From NCBI GenBank assembly GCA_017889725.1, contig JAGGAE010000005.1, positions 1 through 62,091 of the forward strand: a stretch of DNA of 62,091 nt. Reading direction: 5' to 3'. The translations under genes and the position numbers were made by a program. Below are positions 44,441-54,240 of the stretch, in pieces. The number at the start of each line of letters is the position of its first letter. The stretch's first letter is position 1. The DNA is from Bacillota bacterium (GTDB lineage: Bacteria; Bacillota; Negativicutes; Sporomusales; CTSoil-080). The notes beneath the pieces are model-generated. The model searched no databases, was not told the DNA's origin, and worked only from the letters and a program-made list of their open reading frames with translations.

Positions 44441-44469
44441 AGTATAATATAACTTATTTGGGCTGTCAA
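44441..44469 (-). promoter_or_regulatory. Sigma-A promoter of metNIQ
   Basis: On the minus strand, TTGACA, a 17-nt spacer and TATACT. Transcription would start a few bases before the first leader stem. The rest of the gap to ddl (about 44470-44672) shows nothing assignable. Confidence 0.8.
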
Positions 44470-44672
44470 CCAGTCTTATAATACATTTGACAACATAACC
44501 GCTTCTTTTATCGATGTTTTGCTTTTTTCGGCATAAACCAAATTGTACACCGCAACTAAGAAAATTGCCCTTCTAACACAAAACGTTATAATAGGAGCAC
44601 AAATCCACCCCAATTAAACAATCGCAAACTCTGAACTAACGGAAAAAGAGACATGTGGAACATGAATCCCAC

Positions 44673-45767
44673 TCATAACGAAGTTTTTAGCTGCTGTACT
44701 TCTTCATGCCTGTGCAACGCTAGCTGAATAAGCTTGTCAATTAGCTGAGTATAGGGAATACCGCTGATTTCCCACAGTTTAGGATACATACTAATCGACG
44801 TAAAACCTGGAATGGTGTTAATTTCATTAACAACCAAACGTTTATCGGCTGTCATAAAAAAATCTACCCTGGCCATACCTTCACAGCACAATACTTTATA
44901 AGCCTCCACAGCTACCTGTTGAATCCTTTTTTCATCTTTTTCGTCCAGCTTTGCCGGTATATCAAGAGCTGCCCCATTCTCATCGATATATTTGGCCTGA
45001 TAGGAATAAAATTCCTTTTGGGCAATAATCTCGCCTACCCTGGAGGCAATTGGCTTTTCATTGCCCAGTACCGCGCACTCCACTTCCCTTCCGGCAATAT
45101 ATTCTTCGATAAGTATTTTAGTATCAAACGCAAACGCCTCTGTTACAGCTTTGTAAAACTCTTGTTCCGTCTTAACTTTACTAACCCCTACCGAAGAACC
45201 AGCATTAGCAGGCTTTACAAAGAGCGGCAATCCCAGTTTCTTCACGATCTCAGAAAAGTTCAGTCCATCCCGCTCCCCGCGCCGGCAAACGAGAAAATCG
45301 GCAATTGAAATTCCAGCATCCCGCAATAAGCGTTTCGCCACATCCTTGTCCATACCGATTGCCGAACCTAACACACCGGCACCGACAAACGGTATATTAG
45401 CTAATTTCAACAGTCCTTGCACCGTACCATCTTCGCCATAGCAGCCATGCAATATAGGAAATACAACGTCGATTTGATTACTAATGCTGGAATCGGCCAA
45501 ACCACGTAAAGCCTCTTTTTCCTGCCAAGGTATCAAAACTACTCCCTGCCCGGTTTTATTTAAAGTAATATGCTGCGGGTCATTCCCATTTAGCAAGAAC
45601 TCGGACTTATCGTTCAAATACCAATGTCCGGTTTTATCGATTCCTATGAGTGTTACCGAATACTTTTCTTTGTCCAGAGCCTCTATCACGTTTTTCGCTG
45701 ACTGCAGCGACACTTCATGCTCTGTAGATTTACCACCAAACAAAATACCCACATTAATTTTTTTCAA
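44673..45767 (-). CDS. ddl: D-alanine-D-alanine ligase
   Basis: ATP-grasp ligase making the D-Ala-D-Ala terminus of the peptidoglycan stem. Motifs are VGILFGGKSTEHEVSLQSA, FPILHGCYGEDGTVQGLLKLANIPFVGAGVLGSA, KPANAGSSVGVSKV, EFYSYQAKY and DFFMTADKRLVVNEINTIPGF. The long (~364 aa) form is typical of Firmicutes. I choose the TTG at 45767 giving MKKINVGILFGG, nine nt after AGGGG, instead of the ATG that touches that site. It is divergent from the tetR-MFS pair. The sequence does not show a D-Ala-D-Lac variant clearly. Confidence 0.93.
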   Translation of the reverse strand: MKKINVGILFGGKSTEHEVSLQSAKNVIEALDKEKYSVTLIGIDKTGHWYLNDKSEFLLNGNDPQHITLNKTGQGVVLIPWQEKEALRGLADSSISNQIDVVFPILHGCYGEDGTVQGLLKLANIPFVGAGVLGSAIGMDKDVAKRLLRDAGISIADFLVCRRGERDGLNFSEIVKKLGLPLFVKPANAGSSVGVSKVKTEQEFYKAVTEAFAFDTKILIEEYIAGREVECAVLGNEKPIASRVGEIIAQKEFYSYQAKYIDENGAALDIPAKLDEKDEKRIQQVAVEAYKVLCCEGMARVDFFMTADKRLVVNEINTIPGFTSISMYPKLWEISGIPYTQLIDKLIQLALHRHEEVQQLKTSL

Positions 45768-45882
45768 AAATACCATCCCCTACGAACTTAATATATTTTA
45801 TATTCCCCCCTACCGGGGCTCATACCTCTATATTATTATTTTATTAAAACTAATATTAGTAGTTAAATTAATAATGCTTTCA

Positions 45883-45912
45883 TTGACATACTAACGTCGT
45901 TAGCTTTATAGT
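45883..45912 (+). promoter_or_regulatory. Promoter with embedded dyad, tetR-MFS operon
   Basis: TTGACA and TATAGT are separated by 18 nt, and the spacer holds the perfect dyad CTAACG-T-CGTTAG (45891-45903). A repressor bound there would block RNA polymerase; the TetR-family protein encoded directly downstream is the natural candidate. Confidence 0.7.
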
Positions 45913-45947
45913 TATATATATTAGTATTATAAGTAGGAGAGATAAAC

Positions 45948-46508
45948 GTGGTCATTCGCGCCGGATTAAACCGCCAAACCATTGTTATTGCTGCCGCTGA
46001 GATTGCAGACAGAGACGGTTTGGAACAAGTTACGTTAGCTGCTGTAGCCAGTGTGCTGGGTGTACGCAAGCCATCATTATACAACCATATAGATGGCTTA
46101 CCAAAACTACGGGGACTACTTGCTATTTGGGGTACCTTGGAACTTCAATCAGCTATTGGCGAAGCAGCCATTGGCAAGGCGCGGGAAGATGCTATTCGCG
46201 CAATAGCAATCGCTTACCGGAACTTCGCCTTAAAGCGGCCCGGTTTGTACCGGGCTATCGTATCATCGCCCGACCGCAACAATGAAGAACTGCAGGCAGC
46301 AATTAACCGCTTAATGACTGTTATCAGGAAAGTACTTGAGCCGTATGATTTAACCGAGAGTGCAGCCACCCATGCGGTGCGTGGCTTGCGCAGCATCATG
46401 CACGGCTTTGTGTCACTAGAAGCCTCCGGTTGGTTTGCCGTACCGCTGGACAGAGAAGAAAGTTACAGACTACTAATTGACACCTTTATTCGCGGTCTTG
46501 GCGTGTAA
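45948..46508 (+). CDS. TetR-family regulator with WHG-type C-terminal domain
   Basis: 186 aa. The HTH is TIVIAAAEIADRDGLEQVTLAAVASVLGVRKPSLYNHIDGLPKLR, and the C-terminal domain has ALKRPGLYRAIV and AVRGLRSIMHGFVSLEASGWF, characteristic of the TetR_C WHG group. GTG start with TAGGAGAG upstream. The MFS exporter gene begins 21 bp later, so it probably controls that exporter and itself via the dyad in its promoter. Confidence 0.9.
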   Translation: MVIRAGLNRQTIVIAAAEIADRDGLEQVTLAAVASVLGVRKPSLYNHIDGLPKLRGLLAIWGTLELQSAIGEAAIGKAREDAIRAIAIAYRNFALKRPGLYRAIVSSPDRNNEELQAAINRLMTVIRKVLEPYDLTESAATHAVRGLRSIMHGFVSLEASGWFAVPLDREESYRLLIDTFIRGLGV

Positions 46509-46529
46509 AGGTTAATAAGAAGGTTTTCT

Positions 46530-47729
46530 ATGGAAATTTGGAAAAGAAACTTACTGGTTTGCTGGTTTGGGAGTTTCGCAACAGCAGCCGGGTTGAGCCA
46601 GATCGCCCCGGTACTCCCGTTATATATTGAACACCTCGGGATAAAAGACACTGCCAGAATTGAACAATTTTCGGGATTTGCCTTTGGCGTTACTTTTATT
46701 CTTATGGCGCTGGTTTCCCCTCTTTGGGGCCGCGCTGCTGACAAATACGGACGCAAGTCCATGCTGCTTCGTGCCAGTCTGGGTATGGCACTGGTAATTA
46801 CATGTATGGGATTTGTCACCGACGTCTACCAGCTTATCGGCCTGCGGCTAATTCAAGGAGCCGTATCCGGTTATATTTCCGCGGCCATTATCCTGGTAGC
46901 AACGCAAGCGCCGGAAGAACGTTCAGGCTGGGCGCTAGGCACACTTTCTACCGGTGGTGTAGGTGGTATGCTCTTAGGACCCTTAATCGGCGGTTATCTG
47001 GCGGAAACGGTTGGGCTGCGTTTCGTATTTTTCGGCACCGGCGCGCTGCTTTTAGTGGCTTTCACCCTATCTGTTTTCTTCATTCAAGAAAATTTTACTG
47101 CGTCCCATGAAAAGTTACTTTCCTATAAAGAAATATGGAGGCTCATTCCCAATCCTGCCGTACTAATTTGTATGTTCGTTACTACTTTCATGCTGCAACT
47201 GGCCCTATTGTCAATAGAACCAATTATTACGGTATATATTGCACAAATCTCCTATAACTCCGAACATGTGGCGCTGCTCTCGGGGATGGTTTTTGCCTCC
47301 TCCGGCGTTGCAAATATACTGGCCGCTCCGCGTCTGGGACGGTTGTCCGATAAAATTGGCCCCGCTAAGGTAATGCTGGTATCCCTTATCCTTTCCGGCC
47401 TCCTATTTTTCCCTCAAGCTTACGTTACTAATGTCTGGCAATTGATGGTGCTGAGATTCATGTTCGGCGTTGGCGCCGCGGGCCTGTTACCCTCTCTGAA
47501 TAGTTTGGTCAAACATAATTCCCCTGACAGTATTACCGGTAGGATTTTTGGTTACAACCAGTCTGCCCAACACCTTGGCTCCTTTGTCGGTTCCTTGTTA
47601 GGCGGCCAAATCGCCGCCTTGTGGGGCATTCACTGGGTATTCTGGGTAACCGGTTTGCTCCTCCTATTGAATGCCGCCTGGGTATATCAAACCGCCTACC
47701 GTACAGCTAACGAAGAAAAAGCCACCTGA
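46530..47729 (+). CDS. MFS exporter, DHA1 (12-TM) family
   Basis: 399 aa, 12 predicted spans. Motif A reads SPLWGRAADKYGRKSMLLRAS, and GGVGGMLLGPLIGGYLAE in span 5 is the antiporter motif C region. Similar to TetA/NorA/YfcJ-type drug or sugar exporters. It is co-transcribed with the TetR-type gene. AAGAAGG lies upstream of the ATG. The substrate is unknown. Confidence 0.9.
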   Translation: MEIWKRNLLVCWFGSFATAAGLSQIAPVLPLYIEHLGIKDTARIEQFSGFAFGVTFILMALVSPLWGRAADKYGRKSMLLRASLGMALVITCMGFVTDVYQLIGLRLIQGAVSGYISAAIILVATQAPEERSGWALGTLSTGGVGGMLLGPLIGGYLAETVGLRFVFFGTGALLLVAFTLSVFFIQENFTASHEKLLSYKEIWRLIPNPAVLICMFVTTFMLQLALLSIEPIITVYIAQISYNSEHVALLSGMVFASSGVANILAAPRLGRLSDKIGPAKVMLVSLILSGLLFFPQAYVTNVWQLMVLRFMFGVGAAGLLPSLNSLVKHNSPDSITGRIFGYNQSAQHLGSFVGSLLGGQIAALWGIHWVFWVTGLLLLLNAAWVYQTAYRTANEEKAT

Positions 47730-47750
47730 CAATGCCAGGTGGCTTTTTCT
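47716..47750. terminator. Bidirectional terminator between MFS gene and guaA
   Basis: AAAAAGCCACCTG and CAGGTGGCTTTTT form a hairpin with a short loop, overlapping the stop of the MFS gene and touching the guaA end. Confidence 0.88.
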
Positions 47751-49291
47751 TATTCCCATTCAATTGTGCTTGGCGGCTTCGAAGTAATGTCGTACACAAT
47801 CCGGTTGACGTCTTTTACTTCGTTGACAATGCGTCGCGAAATAGAATCTAAAACTTCATAAGGTAGACGCACCCAATCCGCGGTCATGCCGTCTTCACTG
47901 GAAACAATTCTGAGGCCGACCGTATAAGCGTAGGTACGTTCATCCCCCATAACTCCGACACTTTTCATGGCAGGCAAGATAGCGAAGGATTGCCATACCT
48001 TACGGTAAAGCCCGGCATTTTTGATTTCCTGATACACGATCGCATCGGCTTCTCTGAGAATATCCAATCGTTCGCGAGTAACTTCACCGATTATGCGAAT
48101 AGCAAGTCCCGGACCAGGGAAAGGCTGACGCCATACAATTTCTTCCGGCAGATTTAATTCCCGTGCAAGCGCCCGTACCTCATCTTTAAACAAATCGCGC
48201 AACGGCTCAACCAGCTCGAACTGCATGTCCTCCGGCAAACCGCCTACATTGTGATGACTTTTTATAACCGCAGCTGTTTCCGTACCGCTTTCAATAACAT
48301 CGGGATATAAAGTGCCCTGCACCAAGAAAGCAATATCGCCTAGTTTCTCGGATTCTACTTCAAATACACGGATAAACTCTTCCCCGATAATCTTGCGTTT
48401 CTGTTCGGGATCGGTTACACCGGCCATCCGGGCCATAAAGCGATCGGTTGCATCGGCGTACACTAAATTCATCTGGAATCCATCACGGAAGGTTTTCACT
48501 ACATTTTCAGGTTCATCCTTACGCAGGAAACCATGGTTAACAAATACGCAGGTAAGCTGATCACCAACCGCCCTGTGAACCAGCACTGCCGCAACCGAAG
48601 AATCAATGCCACCGCTCAATGCACAAAGAACCTTTTTATCTCCCACTTGCTCACGAATAGCTTTGACGGCTTGATCAACAAAGGACCCCATGTCCCAATC
48701 GCCCTTACAACTGCATATATTAAATAAAAAGTTTCTTATTAATTTCATGCCTTCTGGAGTATGCACAACTTCGGGATGAAACTGAACACCGTAAATGGCT
48801 TTTTCCGCGTTTGCCATTGCGGCTACTGGAGTACTCTCGGTATGCGCCGTAACCTTAAAGCCGCCGGGAGCCGCAGAAATATAATCACCGTGACTCATCC
48901 AAACCTGAGTCTCGGAAGAAATTTCAGCAAAAATACCACCATTATTATCGACATACAACTTTGTATTGCCATATTCGCGGGTAGAAGCCCTGTTTACAGT
49001 GCCCCCCAGCGTATAAGCGGTAAACTGCATACCATAGCAAATACCTAAGATAGGAATACCTGAATCGAACACGGCCTTATCGCATTGTGGTGCATTCTCC
49101 TGATATACACTGGAAGGCCCGCCGGAAAAAACAATCCCCTTCGGTGCGAGCGCTTTTATTCTTTCCATTGTAATTGTATACGGCAGTATTTCGCAATACA
49201 CGCCGCACTCCCTGATGCGTCTGGCTATGAGCTGACTATACTGCCCGCCGAAATCCAAAACCAGCACCATTTCATGATTTTTTACTATCAT
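47750..49291 (-). CDS. guaA: GMP synthase (glutamine-hydrolysing)
   Basis: Converts XMP to GMP. The N-terminal class I glutaminase (~1-195) has [27 protein letters not shown] (nucleophile Cys) and [14 protein letters not shown]. The ATP pyrophosphatase domain has the P-loop [16 protein letters not shown]. The C-terminal dimerisation domain ends [11 protein letters not shown]. The ATG at 49291 fits TAGGAGGA about 12 nt upstream. It is monocistronic and extends the purine theme of the window. Confidence 0.97.
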   Translation of the reverse strand: MIVKNHEMVLVLDFGGQYSQLIARRIRECGVYCEILPYTITMERIKALAPKGIVFSGGPSSVYQENAPQCDKAVFDSGIPILGICYGMQFTAYTLGGTVNRASTREYGNTKLYVDNNGGIFAEISSETQVWMSHGDYISAAPGGFKVTAHTESTPVAAMANAEKAIYGVQFHPEVVHTPEGMKLIRNFLFNICSCKGDWDMGSFVDQAVKAIREQVGDKKVLCALSGGIDSSVAAVLVHRAVGDQLTCVFVNHGFLRKDEPENVVKTFRDGFQMNLVYADATDRFMARMAGVTDPEQKRKIIGEEFIRVFEVESEKLGDIAFLVQGTLYPDVIESGTETAAVIKSHHNVGGLPEDMQFELVEPLRDLFKDEVRALARELNLPEEIVWRQPFPGPGLAIRIIGEVTRERLDILREADAIVYQEIKNAGLYRKVWQSFAILPAMKSVGVMGDERTYAYTVGLRIVSSEDGMTADWVRLPYEVLDSISRRIVNEVKDVNRIVYDITSKPPSTIEWE

Positions 49292-49330
49292 TACGCAACC
49301 ATTCCTCCTACTAGATTCATAATAGACCAA

Positions 49331-49360
49331 ACTATACCATAAATTGTTTCTGGTTGTAAA
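49331..49360 (-). promoter_or_regulatory. Putative guaA promoter
   Basis: Minus-strand TTTACA, 18-nt spacer and TATAGT, 40 nt before guaA. I could not find a riboswitch in the short leader. Confidence 0.45.
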
Positions 49361-49854
49361 TGGCCTTCAACCGACTACTTCTCAATATTATAAGTTTAAA
49401 TATATTCTTTTCTAAAGGAAATTTTCCTTCCCATTGAGATAACAAAATTATTTATTTTTATATTTTTACAATTTATGATAATCTTTACTCTTAATTTTTC
49501 CTTTCCATTATACATTTTTTGTCATATTACTTAATTTTATGCAATATTAGTAAACAATTGTGAAGGATTTCTTATATTTTAGAAGAATTCTAAATAGTAT
49601 TACTGAGAAATATTCATATAGTTTAACTTACAGGAAACGCAGCAAGGCATCCACCGTCACAACATCACTTAGCATCTCAAACTTCAGAATCAAAGGAATT
49701 TTCTTGATATTCCTTGGTCTCCCAACCGTTTATCAGCCTTTTCCAACATCCATTTCTGACAATTTATATTGTGCACTTGTAGTTATCTATAGACATTCTC
49801 TCAGCAAAAAATCAACAAGGTAGGCATCTTTATTCAAAACAGGAGGATTCAAAT
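49361..49854. other. AT-rich intergenic region between guaA and the chemoreceptor gene
   Basis: About 490 bp without a convincing gene. The 87-codon plus-strand ORF in the track lacks a good ribosome binding site and has low-complexity composition. A weak hairpin lies around 49575-49600. GGAGGATTC just before 49855 is the chemoreceptor ribosome binding site. Confidence 0.5.
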
Positions 49855-51828
49855 ATGAAAAGTCTTAAGTTAAAACTTACTATTGTCATGGTACTACTCT
49901 TTGTTTTATCCCTTATTACCTTAGCAGGCTTAAACTACTGGCAGGCAAAAAACGTAATCCTAAAAAATGTAGATTCCGAATTGACAGCCCAAGCACAAGC
50001 CGGAGCCGGTAAAATAAGCGCTACTTTGTTAACCAGTCAAACGGAATTAATGACCATAGCCCGATCACCTATTTTAAACTCTGGTAATCGTACAGCTATT
50101 CAAGCCTATTTAAACTTAGAAAACCAAAATAAAAAAGAAATGTATCAAGCACTTGTCTATAGCGATAGTAACGGAAACTTCATTGATGCTTTTGGAGAAA
50201 CCGGAAATCAGTCAGACGCCCCCTTCTTCAAGCAAGCCATCTCTGGAAATGCAGTAATATTAGGCCCTGTAATTGATAAGAAAAACGGCAACCCGGTTGT
50301 CTTTATGGCCATCCCGGTAAAAACAGGCGACCGCATCACCGGAATATTACTAGGCGTTGTCAATGCAACATCTCTTGCTAAAATCGTAGAAAACATTAAA
50401 GTGGGCGATACCGGGTACGCTTACGTTCTTCAAAATGACGGCACTACTATTTTTCACAAGAATAAAGAACGAGTAAACAACAATATACTCACAGATGCTA
50501 CTACCACTCCTGAACTTAAAACCATTTCCGAAAAAATTATTAAAGGAGAAACTGGAGTTGGTATTTATACCTTTAACGGCACCAGTAAATACGTAGCCTA
50601 CACACCTATAGAAGGCACTTCCTGGGCCATTGGTGTTAACCTTCCGGCAAACGAAGCTACCAGTGCGTTGACCGCTTTCACCTGGACAGCACTAATTACT
50701 ATTATCGTAGTTCTAATACTTGTTAACATCGTAATTTACTTTATCGCCCGAAACATTACACGCCCTCTGGTTACACTCGAGAACGCCGCACAACATATCT
50801 CCGGCGGCGATCTCTCCCTGCAACGCTTAGATATCACCAGCAAAGATGAGCTGGGCCGAGTGGCAGCCGCTTTCGAAATCATGGTTGGCAATCTACGCAA
50901 CTTAATACGCCAAATCACATCATCCGCCGAACAGGTAGCCGCTTCCTCCGAAGAGCTTAGCGCGAACTCAGAACAATCCGCCCAAGCTTCCCTTCAGATC
51001 GTAACATCCATTACAGATACGGCTCAAGGAGCGGACAAGCAGTCAGCGGCGGTTTCCAATGCCGTAACACTGGTAAGGCATATCTCCACAAATTCACAAG
51101 AGGAAGCCAAAAAAACCCAGGATGCAGTTGCCATACTCAAAGAGGCTGTCAACGCCGCCAATACGGGTAACCAAGCGGTAACCACTGCCATTGGGCAAAT
51201 GACTCATATCCGCACAACCGTTGACAATTCAGCCCAAGTCATTACCGAACTGGGTGAACACTCAAAGGAAATCGGCCAAATTGTAGAAACCATCTCCGGT
51301 ATTGCCAGCCAAACCAATCTCTTAGCCTTAAATGCCGCTATTGAAGCGGCCCGGGCGGGCGAGCAAGGCAAAGGCTTTTCCGTAGTGGCTGAAGAAGTCC
51401 GGAAATTAGCGGAACAGTCTCAGGAAGCCGCTAAACAAATTACTACCCTAATCAGCGAAATCCAAAGCAAAACAGATGAAGCTGTAGTTAGTATGAACAA
51501 CGGTACGCACGAAGTACGGCGCGGGACAGAAATTGTCGATCAGGCCGGAAAAGCGTTTCAGGATGTTAACGAACACCTAAAATCGGCCACCGCCATCACA
51601 CAGCAGACGGCCGATACTATGAGCAGCCAAGCTGCCCAAAGTGTTAAAGTCCTCGAAACCATCGAATTGGTTAGTACAATAAGTAGTAATATAGCCAGCC
51701 AGGCGCAAAATGTTTCGGCGGCTTCACAAGAACAGTCCGCCTCCATGGAAGAAATCACCGCATCAAGCCACCATTTGGCCGTGCTGGCAGAAGAACTCAA
51801 CGTTGCTGTTCGCAAGTTCAAATTATAA
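49855..51828 (+). CDS. Methyl-accepting chemotaxis protein with Cache sensor
   Basis: 657 aa. Membrane span 1 is at ~7-27, a periplasmic dCache-type domain at ~35-270 ([55 protein letters not shown]), span 2 at ~280-302, HAMP at ~303-355 and a signalling domain after that. The hairpin tip, which contacts CheA/CheW, reads [43 protein letters not shown]. Small amino or organic acids are usual Cache ligands, but the specificity is unknown. The gene is alone, with its own strong terminator. Confidence 0.95.
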   Translation: MKSLKLKLTIVMVLLFVLSLITLAGLNYWQAKNVILKNVDSELTAQAQAGAGKISATLLTSQTELMTIARSPILNSGNRTAIQAYLNLENQNKKEMYQALVYSDSNGNFIDAFGETGNQSDAPFFKQAISGNAVILGPVIDKKNGNPVVFMAIPVKTGDRITGILLGVVNATSLAKIVENIKVGDTGYAYVLQNDGTTIFHKNKERVNNNILTDATTTPELKTISEKIIKGETGVGIYTFNGTSKYVAYTPIEGTSWAIGVNLPANEATSALTAFTWTALITIIVVLILVNIVIYFIARNITRPLVTLENAAQHISGGDLSLQRLDITSKDELGRVAAAFEIMVGNLRNLIRQITSSAEQVAASSEELSANSEQSAQASLQIVTSITDTAQGADKQSAAVSNAVTLVRHISTNSQEEAKKTQDAVAILKEAVNAANTGNQAVTTAIGQMTHIRTTVDNSAQVITELGEHSKEIGQIVETISGIASQTNLLALNAAIEAARAGEQGKGFSVVAEEVRKLAEQSQEAAKQITTLISEIQSKTDEAVVSMNNGTHEVRRGTEIVDQAGKAFQDVNEHLKSATAITQQTADTMSSQAAQSVKVLETIELVSTISSNIASQAQNVSAASQEQSASMEEITASSHHLAVLAEELNVAVRKFKL

Positions 51829-51836
51829 ATTTCTTT

Positions 51837-51876
51837 AAAAAGGCTGAAACCCACTGCGTGGGTTTCAGCCTTTTTT
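51837..51876. terminator. Strong bidirectional terminator
   Basis: AAAAAGGCTGAAACCCA and TGGGTTTCAGCCTTTTTT pair perfectly around a five-base loop, between the chemoreceptor and the convergent deacetylase gene. Confidence 0.93.
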
Positions 51877-51899
51877 CTTAAGTTAACCCGTCTGAAAAA

Positions 51900-52643
51900 C
51901 TAATGCCGATATAGCCCATCTTCACTGCAGCGGCTTAGGAGATCACCGACTGTGGTAATTTCATACCCTTGTTCTTTTATTTTATTGATTAGAATTGGCA
52001 ACGCATCGGCTGTCTGCACCGGAGTATCCGACGCATGTAATAAAATGATAGCTCCCGGTTTAAGTCTTTTTACAACCCGCTCCACAATAACATCCCGACC
52101 TGGATTCTTCCAATCTAACGAATCAATATTCCAGATAATGGTTTTATATCCCAATTCCTCGGTCACTTTAAGTGAACGTTGGCTGTAGTGGCCATTAGGC
52201 GGCCGAATCAGCGTCGCATCCACGCCTGTTATTTCTTTTATTTGGGCATGAGCTTTCTGTATATCCATTCTTACCCAGTCATCTGACATATCCCCGTAGT
52301 TTTCATGGCGATATCCATGACTGCCGATTTCATGCCCATCCGCCACAATCTGTTTGGCAACCTCTGGGTATTTTTCTGCCCAAGGTCCCATAATAAAAAA
52401 TGTTACCCGAAGGTTATTTTTCTTTAAGGTATCCAAAATCGAAGGAGTAAATGTATTACCCCAAGAATGGTCAAAAGTTAATGCTACCACCTTCTGGTTG
52501 GTACGGGTTCCGGCTATGGCTATCGGTCCTCCGGCAAGCAGGTCAGATACCTGTACATATACCGTGCCAATGGCCAATAAACCGATTATGCTATAAAAAA
52601 AATACCGCTGCCTAATCAAGCGCTTAAGATTCAAGATAATCAT
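51900..52643 (-). CDS. Polysaccharide deacetylase, PdaB/YlxY-like
   Basis: 247 aa with an N-terminal membrane anchor (FFYSIIGLLAIGTVYV) and a NodB homology domain. Motif 1 reads LTFDHSWGN, where the second Asp of the usual TFDDGP is replaced; the metal-binding His pair is in IGSHGYRHEN. RPPNGHYS (motif 3) and LHASD (motif 5) follow. The TFD.SWG variant matches PdaB-type proteins linked to sporulation cortex, which supports an endospore-forming host. GGAGGG precedes the ATG. It acts outside the cytoplasmic membrane on peptidoglycan or another GlcNAc polymer. Confidence 0.88.
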   Translation of the reverse strand: MIILNLKRLIRQRYFFYSIIGLLAIGTVYVQVSDLLAGGPIAIAGTRTNQKVVALTFDHSWGNTFTPSILDTLKKNNLRVTFFIMGPWAEKYPEVAKQIVADGHEIGSHGYRHENYGDMSDDWVRMDIQKAHAQIKEITGVDATLIRPPNGHYSQRSLKVTEELGYKTIIWNIDSLDWKNPGRDVIVERVVKRLKPGAIILLHASDTPVQTADALPILINKIKEQGYEITTVGDLLSRCSEDGLYRH

Positions 52644-52853
52644 AAACGTCCCTCCTTCGCCACCATCAGTAGTATATATGTGTCGTCCATGCGAAATATG
52701 AACCCGAAAGCTACGTAAAACTCTTTTTTGGCTTGATCTAGTGGTTATTTTCTCAAAATCGTTGCTATTACAAGCTACATGCCCTAAACTTTGGAACGTA
52801 TTTTTGTATCTCTTCAGGACAATCTAAAAAAGTAATCGAAAGGAGAGATGAAT

Positions 52854-53210
52854 ATGCCGGAAATTGAATATGTAGCCAACGGGGTTACTATAAACCCAGC
52901 CATACCTTCTCCCTTTGATGATGTTGAACTTTTCTACAATGGAATATTAACCCAAACAGGCGCTACCGATATTTACGCTCATGTTGGCTTTGGAATGGAA
53001 TGGTTAGGTTCAAGTGACTACAAAATGGAAAAGACGGAGCACGGTTATAAAGCAAAAATATATATTCCCTCTAATGCCGAAAATCTCAATGTATGTTTTA
53101 AAGATGCCGCTAATAATTGGGACAATAATACAGGCTCCAATTATTCTTTCGTACTAAGCGTAGGAGACCGGAAAGATCAAACCCTGAGCAAAGTCAAAGA
53201 TTGGTTTTAA
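52854..53210 (+). CDS. CBM25-like carbohydrate-binding domain protein
   Basis: 118 aa without signal peptide, consisting of one beta-sandwich domain. The pattern PFDDVELFYNGILTQTGATDIYAHVGFGMEW...TEHGYKAKIYIPSNAENLNVCFKDAANNWDNNTGSNY resembles starch-binding CBM25/26-type modules that occur alone in Negativicutes. The aromatic residues (W, Y) could form a glycan platform. The ATG at 52854 has AAAGGAGAG 8 nt upstream. It is 24 bp from the DUF421 gene and probably co-transcribed. No glycan enzyme is adjacent, so the ligand is unknown. Confidence 0.78.
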   Translation: MPEIEYVANGVTINPAIPSPFDDVELFYNGILTQTGATDIYAHVGFGMEWLGSSDYKMEKTEHGYKAKIYIPSNAENLNVCFKDAANNWDNNTGSNYSFVLSVGDRKDQTLSKVKDWF

Positions 53211-53234
53211 CTTTACTTTTTCGGAGGTGAATAT

Positions 53235-53960
53235 ATGACAGACGCCGCGCTATTCTGGGAAATAGCCATTAGAACAAGCATATCCTTTTTGCTTTTACTT
53301 CTTTTAATTCGCATTATGGGACGCAAACAAATTTCACAATTGACTTTCTTTGATTACATTACCAGCATTTCAATTGGATCAATTGCCGCAGTGGTAGCTA
53401 TCGATACATCGATTCCTTTAATAGTCGGAATCTTTGCCTTAATTGTTTGGACAGTCTGCATTATGGCTGTCAATCTTCTTACATTAAAAAGCGTACCTGC
53501 CAGAAAATTCATTGACGGCACACCCATTATGGTCATCTATGACGGCAAAATTCTCGAAAAGAATCTTGGCTCACGCTTTTATAATGCCCATGACCTTCTT
53601 ATGGAATTGCGGGAAAATGGCGTATTCGATCCGAACGAAGTGCAGGTGGCTATCGCCGAACCTAATGGTAAGCTGAGCATCTTGAAAAAATCTCAATATC
53701 AGCCCATAACGGTAAAAGATCTTAATTTGCCGCCCAGCACACAAGCTGCCAGTTGGTTTGCCGGTAAAGAGCTCATCGTCGACGGTAAAATTATGGAAGA
53801 AAACCTAACTGCTTTCGGCATCCAAAAAGAGTGGCTCAACGAACAGCTCAAAAACCAAGGGATTACCCAAGCTTCGGAAGTACTATTAGCGACTATTACC
53901 CCGGAAGGCACCCTATACTTAGATAAAAAGAAAGACGCTGCGCCTCTGAATGTAACGTAA
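53235..53960 (+). CDS. DUF421 (YetF/YcaP-family) membrane protein
   Basis: 241 aa with three N-terminal spans followed by a soluble domain. The family pattern is clear: RTSISFLLLLLLIRIMGRKQISQLTFFDYITSISIGSIAA, IDGTPIMVIYDGKILEKNL, DLLMELRENGVFDPNEVQVAIAEPNGKLSILKK. DUF421 proteins are common in spore-formers, with paralogues placed in spore membranes (YetF/SpoVA-adjacent types), but the function is not settled. TCGGAGGTGA lies upstream. Confidence 0.88.
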   Translation: MTDAALFWEIAIRTSISFLLLLLLIRIMGRKQISQLTFFDYITSISIGSIAAVVAIDTSIPLIVGIFALIVWTVCIMAVNLLTLKSVPARKFIDGTPIMVIYDGKILEKNLGSRFYNAHDLLMELRENGVFDPNEVQVAIAEPNGKLSILKKSQYQPITVKDLNLPPSTQAASWFAGKELIVDGKIMEENLTAFGIQKEWLNEQLKNQGITQASEVLLATITPEGTLYLDKKKDAAPLNVT

Positions 53961-53972
53961 CCCTAATCTATC

Positions 53973-54006
53973 AAAGACTTCTCGCAATCAGAGAAGTCTT
54001 TTTATA
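53973..54006 (+). terminator. Terminator after the DUF421 gene
   Basis: AAAGACTTCTC and GAGAAGTCTTT form a hairpin with a seven-base loop followed by TTTAT. Confidence 0.85.
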
Positions 54007-54146
54007 TGAGTAACCCAACCGAAAATGTCAATATGAAGTAAAAATATTGTGAAATGTTCAAAATCGGCTGGAAACAAGCTTCATGAAATGGTAAAATATA
54101 AATATAAGCTAATAATGCGCTGATCTGATATTTCCAAACCGATTTT

Positions 54147-54180
54147 TTGACGAAAAGTAGGTAAACCCGCTCTTCGTCAA
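54147..54180. promoter_or_regulatory. Inverted repeat upstream of the cupin gene
   Basis: TTGACGAA-N18-TTCGTCAA, a perfect 8-bp repeat 60 bp ahead of the cupin start. The first arm contains a TTGAC that could be a -35 element. Possible operator. Confidence 0.35.
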
Positions 54181-54240
54181 TTAACGGCAGGAATTAGCGT
54201 TGAAGCGTGTTAATTTAATTGAATTAAAGGAGAATCTAAA

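Noticed and set aside
49560-49823. 87-aa plus-strand ORF before the chemoreceptor gene
   Set aside because: No ribosome binding site, low-complexity composition, nothing recognisable.
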